DNA of 64,000 bases, from positions 12,534 through 76,533 of the forward strand of contig NZ_JAYFUL010000025.1 of the NCBI RefSeq assembly GCF_034928825.1, written 5' to 3'. This DNA is from Arcicella aquatica. Lineage in GTDB: Bacteria > Bacteroidota > Bacteroidia > Cytophagales > Spirosomataceae. Within the stretch, counting starts at the first letter, position 1; every line of letters starts with the position of its first letter. Positions 25,041 to 34,833 of this stretch are shown in pieces. A program made the translations under genes and the position numbers. A model generated the notes under the pieces. It worked only from the letters and a program-made list of their open reading frames with translations, was not told the DNA's origin and ran no database searches.

Positions 25041-25733
25041 TTAATAATTTACAGGAAGCAGTTTCATGTAGTCTGATAGAGGTATATGGTCATTTTTTTG
25101 AAAGGGCATTTGGGTATCTTTTACAACAATAATTCTAGAAACTCTGAAATCTCGATAGTCGTTTCTTTTATGACACCAAGCAATCAAATGCCAGTTGAAA
25201 GCATAGAAAATTAGCCCTATAGGTTCAGCCCTACGACTACTGATTTCATCAGTGTTATTCTTGTAGTCAAATTCGATGATGGTTTTTGCAGAAATAGCTT
25301 GTTGTAATGTTGATAAGTATTCATAATTGTGCTGTTCTCTATTTGGTGGAACTTGGATTTTGATAGTATCTGAAAGTGAATCTATTTTATCTTTTTGGGC
25401 ATTAGGCAACACAGCCTTTACTTTATTCAAAGCATTGGTATAATGTTTTTGTATTGATTTATCAGTAAAACGATATACGATAGATTCCATTATTAAAAGT
25501 GCATTGGCTTCATCACTCGTGAGAGAAATAGGAGGGAGGAAGAATCCCTGAACGATGAAATATCCTTTGTTTTGTTCAAAACCCAAAGGTATTCCTGATT
25601 CATTCAAGGCTTTTAAATCTCTGTAAACCGTGCGAATACTAATGCTGAATTTTTCTGCAATTTTTTCGGCAGGAGTATATTTTTTGGATTGAAGCAAAGT
25701 AAATATGCCAAATAGTCTATCAATGCGATTCAT
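25041..25733 (-). CDS. YafY-type HTH/WYL-domain transcriptional regulator
   Basis: A 230-residue regulator. The N-terminal HTH_11 domain is MNRIDRLFGIFTLLQSKKYTPAEKIAEKFSISIRTVYRDLKALNESGIPLG (1-51), and GYFIVQGFFLPPISLTSDEANALLIME follows. The C-terminal WYL domain begins at TIIEFDYKNNTDEISSRRAEPIGLIFYAFNWHLIAWCHKRNDYRDFRVSRI, where the usual WYL triad reads NWHLIAW. WYL domains sense nucleic acid or small-molecule ligands. It is upstream of the DinB gene and probably controls it. Confidence 0.9.
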   Translation of the reverse strand: MNRIDRLFGIFTLLQSKKYTPAEKIAEKFSISIRTVYRDLKALNESGIPLGFEQNKGYFIVQGFFLPPISLTSDEANALLIMESIVYRFTDKSIQKHYTNALNKVKAVLPNAQKDKIDSLSDTIKIQVPPNREQHNYEYLSTLQQAISAKTIIEFDYKNNTDEISSRRAEPIGLIFYAFNWHLIAWCHKRNDYRDFRVSRIIVVKDTQMPFQKNDHIPLSDYMKLLPVNY

Positions 25734-26075
25734 AAATATTAAGGTCAGATAAAAATATAAAAATCGAAAATATTAACGGGAAATAACGCTAGAATAAATA
25801 AAAAAATAATAGTCATCAGTAAAATGTTAAAAAAAATAATTCTTGATTAATCTTACATTTTTTTCGATTATACAATTGTTTAAGCGTTCGTGATTTTGTA
25901 ACTTTGTTTTAAATAACACACTGAAATACATTTAATAATATTTTTGATTAATTAGCTTTAAAAAACCTTGTTTATTAACATATGTTAATACTTGTATTTT
26001 TTTAGAGGCTCATTAAATGAGATAATTAATCATAATATTATTAAATAAATTTGCACTAAGTAAGTAGAACAATAA
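25734..26075. other. AT-rich divergent promoter region
   Basis: 342 nt with no gene, about four-fifths A/T. It should hold the promoters of the WYL regulator (minus) and the 7TMR-DISM/AraC regulator (plus). No hairpin or repeat stood out. Confidence 0.55.
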
Positions 26076-27749
26076 ATGTTGATTTCTCGAATTTATACAG
26101 GAATGGTTTTCTGTTTAATATGTTTTGTATTGTGTAAGCATAACACTTTCGCAAACAAGACAATTAATCTGACAAACCTTTCTTCTCCATATAATATATC
26201 TTCTTCGCTTGAATATTTCGAAACGAGTAATTCAAAACTTTGCTTTCGTGATATTCAAAGTAAACACTTTACTCCTTATTTAAAAAAAAATATTAGTGTT
26301 GGTTTTTCAGACGCTACGCAATGGTTTAAAATAAACTTGGTTTCAGCAAAAACATCTAATTGGGTATTTGAATGTGGTAATCCGGTGATTGAATATATTG
26401 ATGTTTATATTCCACAGCAAAATAAGCAATATAAGGTATTCAAAGGGGGCAGTTTTGTAGCCAAAGATAAAAGAAGCTATACTTCATCTTATCCCATTAT
26501 TCATTTTAATTTATTGGCAAATCAACCCAAAACAATATTTATTAAAACGAAAAGCCAAAGAGCCTTTTATGCACCATTCCTGATAATGCCCGAAGCTATT
26601 CATGAAGTGAAAAGATATTCAGATGAACGTAAAGTATGGATTTTGGATGGTGTTCAACTATTAGAAAATTTCCTTATCTCTATCATAGCTTTCTTTTTAT
26701 TGAAAACCAATACCTATAAGATTTTCGCTATTTATTCACTTTGTATTTTATTTACCGTATCTGCCTATCATGAATCAATCGGAGATTGCTTTACCAACAA
26801 CCCAAACCAATCTTCTCATATTGATGCTTTCCCTTATCGCCTTTTATCTATTTTCGAAATTATATTAACATTCAGTTTTTTACCTATAGCGACCTTGTAT
26901 CCCAAATGGGTAAAATGGTTTTTGTATTTATCTATTGTTTCCACTTGTGTATTGACCCTAGCCATATACTTTGATTATAACTGGAGGTGGATAAAAATGA
27001 ATGTAGTGAATACCCTGATTGCTAATATCTTTATTATTCTACTTTTTGCTTACGCATATTACAAAAAGGTAAAACTAGAATGGTACTTTGTGTTTTCATT
27101 TATCTTTAGTTTTACAGGCTTTATTTTCTTTCAACTCAGGCTTTTGCAAATCATAGATTATACATTTATTAATAACCTTGTATTTTTCACAGACCCTATC
27201 AAAATCACTTTTTTTGTTTTGCTAATCTGTAAAATCTACCTGAGGTCTCAGCAATCAGAAGTTTCCCCAGCGATTATGTTGGAATATCAGCCAGAATATC
27301 ACAACATACCGCTCAACAATAATGACCATCATCCTCCTTCACCGATTACCTCTTTCACCGACCTAAATTTTGAAATAGAGAAATTCTCTGTACCCATACA
27401 ACAAGAACAGCATATTAATCAACAAGACGAAGTTTTTCTGCAAAGGATAGAGCAAATTATTGAGGCTCATCTGTCAGATAGTGCTTTCAATATTACAGAC
27501 TTAGCCGATGAACTTAACCTAAGTACTGTGCAATTAAGAAGAAAATTAAAAACTTTAACGAACCAAACCACCGTTGAATACATCAGAAACTACCGCTTAA
27601 AAAAAGCTGCTGAGCTACTGAAAAACCGCAACGGAAATGTCTCCGACGTAGCATTTCAGGTAGGTTTTGAAAGTCTTTCATATTTTACAAAAGTATTTCA
27701 GGAATCTTTCGGTAAATCGCCATCCGAATGGTCCAAAAGTTTTAAATAG
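26076..27749 (+). CDS. 7TMR-DISM sensor with C-terminal AraC DNA-binding domain
   Basis: A 557-residue membrane-bound regulator. It has a signal-like N-terminus (MVFCLICFVLCKHNTFA), a 7TMR-DISMED2 periplasmic domain (~30-170; SVGFSDATQWFKINL is the typical WxK/RF motif) and about seven membrane helices (~190-390). After an Asn/Pro-rich linker comes an AraC-type double HTH (~465-557): FNITDLADELNLSTVQLRRKLKTLTNQTTVEYIRNYRLKKAAELL and NVSDVAFQVGFESLSYFTKVFQESFGKSPSEW. This is a one-component system in which a periplasmic signal acts directly on DNA binding at the membrane. A LytTR gene follows 138 nt later. Confidence 0.9.
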   Translation: MLISRIYTGMVFCLICFVLCKHNTFANKTINLTNLSSPYNISSSLEYFETSNSKLCFRDIQSKHFTPYLKKNISVGFSDATQWFKINLVSAKTSNWVFECGNPVIEYIDVYIPQQNKQYKVFKGGSFVAKDKRSYTSSYPIIHFNLLANQPKTIFIKTKSQRAFYAPFLIMPEAIHEVKRYSDERKVWILDGVQLLENFLISIIAFFLLKTNTYKIFAIYSLCILFTVSAYHESIGDCFTNNPNQSSHIDAFPYRLLSIFEIILTFSFLPIATLYPKWVKWFLYLSIVSTCVLTLAIYFDYNWRWIKMNVVNTLIANIFIILLFAYAYYKKVKLEWYFVFSFIFSFTGFIFFQLRLLQIIDYTFINNLVFFTDPIKITFFVLLICKIYLRSQQSEVSPAIMLEYQPEYHNIPLNNNDHHPPSPITSFTDLNFEIEKFSVPIQQEQHINQQDEVFLQRIEQIIEAHLSDSAFNITDLADELNLSTVQLRRKLKTLTNQTTVEYIRNYRLKKAAELLKNRNGNVSDVAFQVGFESLSYFTKVFQESFGKSPSEWSKSFK

Positions 27750-27887
27750 TATTTTTTTTAGTTAAAAATACCTCTTTAATAGTACTTTTTTGTGTTTTTT
27801 GTCATAAATGAACAAATTTTTGTCGATTTCAAGTTAACGTTTTCAATATCTAAATTGCAATTTTGTAGTAGTAATAATTATATAATT

Positions 27888-28250
27888 ATGAAAAATTTAT
27901 ACCTTACTAAAAGTAGTCAAATTGCTCTGAAAGAAATTCTATATTTAAAGAGTGATGAAAATTATACCGCCATTTATACCACCAATCAAGAGCGTTTGAT
28001 GGTAGCTCGCACACTAAGAGTAATGCAAGAAAGAATAGAAGACACTCAGTCTTTTATCAGAATCAACAACAATCATGTTGTTAATATTTCTTTTATGAAT
28101 GGTTGGCGGAAAGAAGACAAAAAGCTTGTTATCATTCTTGAAGATGGGCAAGAATTTGTAGTATCCAGAAGAAGAATCAGCGACTTTAGAGAGGCCATAA
28201 GAAAATCTCCTAAAGCGATTTTATTGAAGAATAATAAAATGAATTCCTAA
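27888..28250 (+). CDS. LytTR-domain DNA-binding protein
   Basis: A 120-residue protein made of one LytTR domain, from MKNLYLTKSSQIALKEILYLKSDENYTAIYT; an upstream 32-codon extension is low-complexity and is rejected. The motifs LYLKSDENYTAIYT, LMVARTLRVMQERI, FIRINNNHVVNISFMNG and DGQEFVVSRRRISDFREAI give the complete fold. No receiver domain is attached, so it is probably regulated by expression level or by partners. It follows the 7TMR-DISM/AraC gene and ends at a strong terminator. Confidence 0.88.
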   Translation: MKNLYLTKSSQIALKEILYLKSDENYTAIYTTNQERLMVARTLRVMQERIEDTQSFIRINNNHVVNISFMNGWRKEDKKLVIILEDGQEFVVSRRRISDFREAIRKSPKAILLKNNKMNS

Positions 28251-28310
28251 CAATTTTAACCACCCTAGTACCTAGCACACCTCAATAAGAACCATAGTTC
28301 ATGGTTCAGG

Positions 28311-28349
28311 CCTGTCAATAAAGAACTTCTTTATTGGCAGGTTTTTTTT
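28311..28349 (+). terminator. Terminator of the LytTR gene
   Basis: Stem CCTGTCAATAAA with TTTATTGGCAGG (one G-T wobble), short loop, then a run of eight T. Confidence 0.8.
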
Positions 28350-28593
28350 GTTGCAAAACAAGTAATAGTTTTGAGGGATGAGTTTTCATTGCCAAAAATA
28401 GTTTTGTTATTACTAACAATTCGGATGTAAGCAATGTAGCAAAGGTGAAATATGAAATTTAACTTTTGGGTTTACATATTGTATTGCTTACTTACAAAGA
28501 ATGTCTTTGTTGTGGTTAATACTAACAAAAGATGAATGAGCTATATCAGGATTTAAACCCACTACTCACAATTCACAACAACTCTTATTTATT

Positions 28594-28677
28594 GAAGCTA
28601 TTTAAACTTTCCGTTTCTGAGGTGAAAGTATTCTAAAAGACTTAGTTTAACCCGAAAGGGAAAGTTTAAACAGCTTC
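28594..28677. repeat. Palindromic element, family D short copy
   Basis: 84-bp version of the element at 22331-22490: the same 19-bp ends with one change in the left arm (GAAGCTATTT), and no internal 76-nt segment. Confidence 0.85.
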
Positions 28678-28690
28678 AATAATAATCATA

Positions 28691-28724
28691 CAAAAAAAGC
28701 CCATTCTCTGGATGAGAAAGGGCT
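28691..28724 (-). terminator. Terminator of the SusC/SusD/lipoprotein operon
   Basis: On the minus strand the hairpin AGCCC-TTTCTC...GAGAA-GGGCT is followed by TTTTTTTG. It lies 70 nt after the stop of the lipoprotein gene. Confidence 0.75.
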
Positions 28725-28793
28725 AGATTTGAGGGTTTTAATATTATTTTTGTTTTGTAATAACTTTTTTATGATTTCTACCGAAAAGCATCA

Positions 28794-29366
28794 TTATAGA
28801 ACATTTACTCTGTAAAAAAATGGAGAACTATAAAAAGCTCCACCCGTAATGTTTGCTCCAGTGTTAGCAGCATTATAAGACTTGCCGTTAGTAAGTTTCA
28901 TAGTTCCTGTAATTTCAAACCTATCACCCGCAGCGATATCACCTATAACAAGTTTAGATGCCGATAAAGCTTCTGCTCCTGTGACAGAGATTGTAGCTCT
29001 TGGATAGCCCGTTACAACATCTTTAGTAAATGCTGAAGCAAGTATCGTTTTAAGCGGGAGTATTGAAGTAGTTTTTGTGCCATTAGCCGCTGTAGCATCT
29101 ACAAATTTTACAAACAATTCATAAGAGGCAAAGTCTGCTCCTTTGTTAGGTGTAACAGCCTCAGCTACAATCTCCATCTTTGTGCCACTCATGTCTGAAA
29201 CTTTGTAGTTGAACGTAGTTGAAGAAACAGGATATGGGCTTACTGTACGAATGTATCCACCAGTTTCAAGAGCATCTAAATCAATTGGTTCAACAATTTC
29301 GGTTTTACAAGCTAATACTATTAGCCCGTAAATCATTAAAATTGAATATTTAAAAACGTTTTTCAT
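28794..29366 (-). CDS. SusCD-linked outer-surface lipoprotein, unknown
   Basis: A 190-residue SPII lipoprotein: MKNVFKYSILMIYGLIVLAC with lipobox LVLAC (Cys20), followed by KTEIVEP, an acidic stretch like the Bacteroidota surface-export signal. The rest is beta-rich with repeated alternating strands (FASYELFVKFVDATAANG, YPRATISVTGAEALSASKLVIGDIAAGDRFEITG), and the end is FFYRVNVL. It is the last gene of the SusC-SusD operon and lies where SusE/SusF-type or other surface glycan-binding proteins are usual. Probably binds the same polymer as its SusD, but no known domain is visible. Confidence 0.7.
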   Translation of the reverse strand: MKNVFKYSILMIYGLIVLACKTEIVEPIDLDALETGGYIRTVSPYPVSSTTFNYKVSDMSGTKMEIVAEAVTPNKGADFASYELFVKFVDATAANGTKTTSILPLKTILASAFTKDVVTGYPRATISVTGAEALSASKLVIGDIAAGDRFEITGTMKLTNGKSYNAANTGANITGGAFYSSPFFYRVNVL

Positions 29367-29402
29367 GATATTTTAATTTTAAGGAAATTTAACTAGCTAA
29401 TG

Positions 29403-31040
29403 TTATTTAAATAAAGTTGCAGGATTATTGTCCCAGAATACTGGCAAAGTCATGTTTGCCTTTTGTTTAGCATTTGCATTTCTACCAACAAACGAAGAAG
29501 GATAATAGTAAGACCTAATAAACGCACCAGGGTTAGGGTCTAAAGCTGGCTGTAGGTTTCTAGGCATACCAGTTCTGCGATATAAATTGTAGGCCTCAAT
29601 ACCATTGCCGTACAAAGCAAAATAATACTCGGTAGCAATAATATTTAGTCTATCGGCATCTGTGGAGGCAGTAGTATAAGCATTAAGTACATCGTTAACA
29701 TAAGCATTTACATCATTTGCCCAAATAATATTTTTACTTGCTTCAAAAGTAGCAATTTTGCCAGCCTCTGTTGATGATAACATAAAGTTTCTAACATCAG
29801 CCATAGATTTACGAATTGCTGATTCCAACAACGTCTTTGCATCGCCCGTAGTACCAAGAGTAATTGTAGCTTCAGCTAACATAAAGTCTGTGAACGAAGA
29901 CATCATAATTGGGTGAATACCCGCACCAGCAGCACCTGCTACTAAGGCTACAGGCTTGCCATTATCGTTATCATATTGGCCCCCGGCAGGATATAAGCCC
30001 CATGCAGTTCTTCTTAAACCATCTGGTGGAATACCCTCGTTACTTAGGTGGTCGCGTCCCCAATAACCTACAGTAGTTGGCAAGCAGTAATAATCTGTTG
30101 CGGCATAATGGTTTGGTTTTTGGTTTGTAATACAACGAATCTCGTTTACATCTTTCGAGTTTACGATAACTTGGCGATAAAAATAAGAGCGAATTCTTGG
30201 ATCTTTTTTATCATACATACTACCCATATAAGAGTTTGACTGATAGTCGCCACCACCTGTTGAAGAATATTGCCCAGCATATCGTGGATGTCTGTTATCT
30301 GGGTTTACTTGGTTAGTACCATATTTAAATGTAAGGCTTTGTGCACTAGTTGAAATCAATTTTCCACCACTTATCAATGCGTTAATAGCTGTTTTTGACC
30401 CTGCCGCATCAATTAACCTTTTGTTTAATAAAATTTTCAATTTCAAGGTATTAGCTGCACGAATCCAGTTATCTACACTACCTGAATAGTAAAGGTCTGT
30501 CGTTAAGCCTGATTTAGACTTTGCACCAAAATTCTCTATAGCTTTGTCAACATCTGCTAAAGCAGCAGTATAAATGGAAGCGCCACCATCACTTTTAGGG
30601 TTGAAGTTATTCGCATCCAAAGCCTCGGAGTAAGGTACATCGCCAAAGGCATCAACCAAGTTTACCATCACAGAAGCTCTAACAAAACGAGCCATACCAG
30701 CATGAACAAAAAATTCTGCTTTTTCTGCTAAAGGGATGATTGTTTTTACATCATTCAAAATACCAGCATAGGCAGTAGTCCATGTTTCAACATTACCACC
30801 TGGTGTTATAGCATTGTCATAAATGGCTGCACCTGCGTTAAGCATTCGGGTTAATCTCATACCCGGGTCGCTCAACTGATTAAAATGAGTAGCATAACTA
30901 ATCTGGATTTGGCTTGCTAAATAGTTAATATCCGTATTTCCAGTAGTTACGGCGTTTGGATTGTCAAGTAAGTCTAGTTTACACGAACTTACCAGTATTG
31001 CTGACAATACAAACAAATATTTTATGAATTTATTTGTCAT
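29403..31040 (-). CDS. SusD-like (SusD_2 type) outer-membrane lipoprotein
   Basis: A 545-residue lipoprotein with signal MTNKFIKYLFVLSAILVSSC (Cys20) and acidic KLDLLDNPNAVT behind it. It has the SusD-like_2 layout: YLASQIQISYATHFNQLSDPGMRL, MVNLVDAFGDVPYSEALDAN (~residues 125-145), TPR-like helices in the first half, and DFMLAEATITLG. Near the C-terminus, YYFALYGNGIEAYNLYRRTGMPRNLQPALDPNPGAF is characteristic. It sits 65 nt after its SusC partner. It captures substrate at the cell surface and passes it to SusC. No CAZyme is nearby, so the substrate is unknown. Confidence 0.9.
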   Translation of the reverse strand: MTNKFIKYLFVLSAILVSSCKLDLLDNPNAVTTGNTDINYLASQIQISYATHFNQLSDPGMRLTRMLNAGAAIYDNAITPGGNVETWTTAYAGILNDVKTIIPLAEKAEFFVHAGMARFVRASVMVNLVDAFGDVPYSEALDANNFNPKSDGGASIYTAALADVDKAIENFGAKSKSGLTTDLYYSGSVDNWIRAANTLKLKILLNKRLIDAAGSKTAINALISGGKLISTSAQSLTFKYGTNQVNPDNRHPRYAGQYSSTGGGDYQSNSYMGSMYDKKDPRIRSYFYRQVIVNSKDVNEIRCITNQKPNHYAATDYYCLPTTVGYWGRDHLSNEGIPPDGLRRTAWGLYPAGGQYDNDNGKPVALVAGAAGAGIHPIMMSSFTDFMLAEATITLGTTGDAKTLLESAIRKSMADVRNFMLSSTEAGKIATFEASKNIIWANDVNAYVNDVLNAYTTASTDADRLNIIATEYYFALYGNGIEAYNLYRRTGMPRNLQPALDPNPGAFIRSYYYPSSFVGRNANAKQKANMTLPVFWDNNPATLFK

Positions 31041-31105
31041 TTCTTTGTGAATTATAATGAAAGAATCTCATTAGTTAAAATTCCTCTAAACAATGTTTGT
31101 GTTGT

Positions 31106-34100
31106 TTAGAATGTCAACTTCAATGTACCTCCTAGTCTTCTAGAACTTGGCCCAGTCAAGAATTCAAAGCCTAAGCCATTACCTACACCTAAACCTAAAT
31201 TATCTGTATCAAGGTTCAAACCTTTAGGAATATGCAAAGCTTTATACCATAAGTTATTTCCCGATAAACCTATACTAGCACCTTTAATACCTAGTTTCCC
31301 CAAAAACTTTTTAGGTAAGCTGTAAGATAACGACACTTCTTGCAAACGGATAGTTGAACCATCATAAATTCTACCTTCGTCTCCAAAGAAATAAACGTTG
31401 TTGAAGTTAACATCAGAACCAGTTATTTGAATATCGTTTGCAGAACCGTCTGCTTTTACCCCAGGGAAGATAAATGTCTGAGCTCTATCATAACCTGTTT
31501 CGCTGCCAGATTCAATCGTTAAGCCACGTCCTAACAATGCACCAGCAGTAGATGAGTACAATGCACCACCATGACGATACGATACCATTACGTTCAAGCT
31601 CAAACCTTTATAACTAAATCCATTAATCATACTTGAAACAAAGGCAGGGTTAGGGTCGCCTAAAATTACAGGTGATGTCGTTGCTTGTAGGTTTCCAGAA
31701 CCATCAATTAACAATTTACCTTCGGCATTTCTACGGAAGCCAGTACCTTTAATTACGTTGAAGGGCTGCCCAACGATAGCATAATTTCCTAATGCTGAAC
31801 CAAAGCCTGTTACCTGTACCTCTTGTATAGTACCACCTAGATCTAGTACTACTGGCGTATTGCGTGAATAAGTCAAGGTAACATCCCACGAGAATGGTCC
31901 TTTTGTAACAGGCGTTCCTGTTAAGCTGAATTCTATCCCTTGGTTTCTGATTTTACCAACGTTAATTGTAGTGCTTGTATAACCCGTTGAAGCATCTAAC
32001 GGAGCACTCGTGATTAAGTCTTTGGTATCTCTACGATACACAGTAAGGTCAAAGCCGATTTTATTATTGAATAATTTACCCTCTAAACCTAATTCCGTTT
32101 CAGTGTGCAATTCAGGTTTTAAATTTGGATTACCTAATGTATTATCTACTGAATGTGTTTGAATAGGTCCAGATGTTAACCAACCTCTAGCATTTTGATT
32201 TAAGATATTTCTAGTTTGGTATGGGTTAGGAAAACCAGCAGATGTACCAATACCTACTCTGAACTTTAAGAAATTAAGCGTATTGCTACTTAGGCCTTCA
32301 AAAGCAGAAGTAGGCACAAATGAAAGGCTGGCAGATGGGTAGAAAATCCTACGATATTCAGCCTCTACTGTTGATGTCCAGTCATTTCTTCCAGCCAAAT
32401 TTAGAAACAAATAGTTGTCATAATCAGCCGTGATTTCTCCAAAAATACCATAACGTGTTTGTTCTGTAGTTCCGTTGGAAGCCACATTATCAATAAAGTT
32501 TGAGTGGCGGAATAAATTACGAGCCAATTGGTTCTGACTGGTGATATTATAGAACGAGAATCTGTCGTTTCTCATGTTTCCACCAAGTTTACCAGCAATA
32601 GTCAACTTATCAGTTAGCGTTTTGGTATATGAAAGAATCATAGAGTTATCCCAGATGGTATTCTTAAAGTTTAAGGTATTGTATAAACCATTTACAAATG
32701 ATACCCCCCCCTTATTCAACATGAACTCTTGTGTTTCGTCATAGGTATCCAAACCTACTTTATAAATCAAAGCGAGCTCTTTTGTAATCTCTAAATTAAA
32801 TGATGTAGCAGAAAAAAATCTGTTTACAACACCCGTTGTTTTGTAGTTATTTAATATCCATCTTGGGTTAGGGATATCGTTACCACTTCTAAAATACACA
32901 GAGCTACCATCTACAGGATTTTCGTAAGGCCATCCTGTTAAATCTACTTGGCGTGGGGTAAACATTACATTTGCCAATACCGAAGGGAAATCGTTAGCGT
33001 TGTTTCCTTGCCCAGCACTTAATGGTGGAGATGTTTGGTCTGTGTTAGAAAAGTTAAAAGAAGTATTAGCGGTCAGTTTTTTTGATAACTGAGCGTTTAA
33101 TCCAAGACCTAAATTTAATCTTTTTAAACCGTTGTTAGGGATATAGCCTTGTTCATTATTATATCCTGCGGATATATTATAACTAACTTTCTCACCACCC
33201 CCAGAAATATTCATAGAAGTATTTGCAATAATACCTGTACGGAAAAAATCGCTAACATTGTTAGGGAAGAATTGCATGGTATATGGTGTAACGGATGCCA
33301 CATACGATGCCATTGCATCTCTAGTAGCGGCATTTGTCAAAAATGCGTAAGGGTGCGTTGTTAAAGCTGTGTTGGTATTCTGTGAAGCATAGTTTTTTGC
33401 TTCTTCTAACGAAGGTCCCCAGTTACTAAAGAAGTACCCAAGGTTTTGTTGGAAACCACCAACATAAGAGTTTTGGTACTTAGGTAAATGAGCAGTATTG
33501 GTAAAAACAGATTGTGTAATTGAATACTCCGTTTTTCTAGCTTTTTTTGAACCATTTTTTGTAGTAACCAGAATTACCCCGTTTCTACCTTGGTCACCAT
33601 AAGTAACTGTAGCAGCCAAACCTTTTAATACCGTTACGTTTTCGATATTGTTTGGGTCAATATCCAGAAAACGGCTTGAAGAGGACTGTCCACCACCAGT
33701 AAAGCCACCCCTTGTATTGGTATTAGAGTTAAATGGAACCCCATCTACCACAAATAAAGGCTGTACTGAGCCTGTAATTGAAGAATACCCACGTATGGTA
33801 ATGTTTGTACCTGTACCAGTAACTCCAGACGTAGAAGTGATGTTTACCCCTGAAATTTTGCCTTGTAATACACGACCAATGTCTGATTGTGGCTTGTCTT
33901 CAATAGCCCGCTTGTCTAATGAAGTAACAGAATATCCAAGAGCTCGTTTCTCTCTAACGATTCCTTGTGCAGTTACTACCACTTCTGTTAGTTGTTGGTT
34001 GTCGTTAGTGAGCTGGATATTAATAACAGTTTGACTACCTACTGCGACTTCTTTGGGAGCGAAGCCAACAAATGTGAATCGGATTGTGCCACCTGAGCTT

Positions 34101-34294
34101 ACTGGCAGAGAGTAATTTCCATTGGCATCTGTTGTAGTACCTTTGGTACTGCCTTTCAATTGAACAGACACTCCTGGAAGACCTGAGCCGTCCTCGGCTG
34201 TGGTCACTTTTCCTGTTACTTTTCTGTCTTGTGCATAAATACTTACGCAACAAGTCATCATAACGAGGAAAATCGTTAGTAATTTTTTGTTCAT
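31106..34294 (-). CDS. SusC/RagA-type TonB-linked outer membrane protein
   Basis: A 1062-residue SusC. Signal peptide (MNKKLLTIFLVMMTCCVSIYAQ), N-terminal carboxypeptidase-regulatory-like domain (DRKVTGKVTTAEDGSGLPGVSVQLKGSTKGTTTDANGNYSL), TonB box region LTEVVVTAQGIVREKRALGYSV, plug (IGRVLQGKISGVNITSTSGVTG, ITIRGYSSITGSVQPLFVVDGVPF, IENVTVLKGLAATVTYGDQGRNGVILVTTKNG) and a 22-strand barrel ending in LGGTLKLTF, aromatic at the C-terminus. The RALGYSV type usually pairs with SusD-like_2 proteins, as here. It transports the substrate across the outer membrane using TonB energy. The gene precedes susD in one operon. Confidence 0.95.
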   Translation of the reverse strand: MNKKLLTIFLVMMTCCVSIYAQDRKVTGKVTTAEDGSGLPGVSVQLKGSTKGTTTDANGNYSLPVSSGGTIRFTFVGFAPKEVAVGSQTVINIQLTNDNQQLTEVVVTAQGIVREKRALGYSVTSLDKRAIEDKPQSDIGRVLQGKISGVNITSTSGVTGTGTNITIRGYSSITGSVQPLFVVDGVPFNSNTNTRGGFTGGGQSSSSRFLDIDPNNIENVTVLKGLAATVTYGDQGRNGVILVTTKNGSKKARKTEYSITQSVFTNTAHLPKYQNSYVGGFQQNLGYFFSNWGPSLEEAKNYASQNTNTALTTHPYAFLTNAATRDAMASYVASVTPYTMQFFPNNVSDFFRTGIIANTSMNISGGGEKVSYNISAGYNNEQGYIPNNGLKRLNLGLGLNAQLSKKLTANTSFNFSNTDQTSPPLSAGQGNNANDFPSVLANVMFTPRQVDLTGWPYENPVDGSSVYFRSGNDIPNPRWILNNYKTTGVVNRFFSATSFNLEITKELALIYKVGLDTYDETQEFMLNKGGVSFVNGLYNTLNFKNTIWDNSMILSYTKTLTDKLTIAGKLGGNMRNDRFSFYNITSQNQLARNLFRHSNFIDNVASNGTTEQTRYGIFGEITADYDNYLFLNLAGRNDWTSTVEAEYRRIFYPSASLSFVPTSAFEGLSSNTLNFLKFRVGIGTSAGFPNPYQTRNILNQNARGWLTSGPIQTHSVDNTLGNPNLKPELHTETELGLEGKLFNNKIGFDLTVYRRDTKDLITSAPLDASTGYTSTTINVGKIRNQGIEFSLTGTPVTKGPFSWDVTLTYSRNTPVVLDLGGTIQEVQVTGFGSALGNYAIVGQPFNVIKGTGFRRNAEGKLLIDGSGNLQATTSPVILGDPNPAFVSSMINGFSYKGLSLNVMVSYRHGGALYSSTAGALLGRGLTIESGSETGYDRAQTFIFPGVKADGSANDIQITGSDVNFNNVYFFGDEGRIYDGSTIRLQEVSLSYSLPKKFLGKLGIKGASIGLSGNNLWYKALHIPKGLNLDTDNLGLGVGNGLGFEFLTGPSSRRLGGTLKLTF

Positions 34295-34343
34295 TTAATA
34301 ATTTAGTTTGGGTTTAATTTGTTGTTATTATTGCTAACAGAAT

Positions 34344-34373
34344 CAATTTAAAAAATTGTACTTTACAAACAAA
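34344..34373 (-). promoter_or_regulatory. Candidate promoter of the left SusC gene
   Basis: On the minus strand, TTTG (34373-34370) and TAAATTG (34350-34344) with 19 nt between approximate the -33 TTTG and -7 TAnnTTTG boxes. It sits about 50 nt before the start codon. The 9-mer AAAGTACAA lies inside and is also found upstream of the right SusC gene. Confidence 0.35.
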
Positions 34374-34746
34374 ATAATTATTAATTTTTTTTAATATAAT
34401 ATTTACATATGTGCTTATTTTTTAATATTTACCTATTTTGAATGATTATTTCATTGTGTTTGAACTAATATTTTTAGATAAAAAGGTGAAATCATCTGAT
34501 GTATGCTTTGTTTTTATAGATGAACGGTAAATGAAGATAATGTTAAACGTACTCAATATACGAAACCTAAAAATACTTATGGCTTAAAATATCATTGATT
34601 GAGAATACCTAATTTGTATTTTTCTTAGAATGCAAAAATGAGTGTTTTTTCTGGGGAGTATAAATAACAAGCTGATAAAACTATAAATTTGTAGTTGAAG
34701 AGACATGATTAAATACAAAAAAATATTGGAAAACCTACAATACAAA

Positions 34747-34782
34747 AATAGACCGTCCCAATAAATTTTGAGACGGTCTATT
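34747..34782. terminator. Bidirectional terminator after the right SusCD operon
   Basis: 11-bp stem AATAGACCGTC (34747-34757) with GACGGTCTATT (34772-34782), flanked by A-rich and T-rich arms on both sides. Confidence 0.75.
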
Positions 34783-34833
34783 TTGTATGAATCTAAGAAT
34801 GCTTCATCAATAAAAACATTCTTGGACCTTCAA

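Larger units (their letters stand above)
28251..28793. other. Intergenic region with two terminators and a palindromic element
   Basis: From left to right: LytTR terminator (28311-28349), a non-repetitive stretch with no gene seen, the short family D element (28594-28677) and a minus-strand terminator (28691-28724) for the convergent SusCD operon. Confidence 0.7.
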
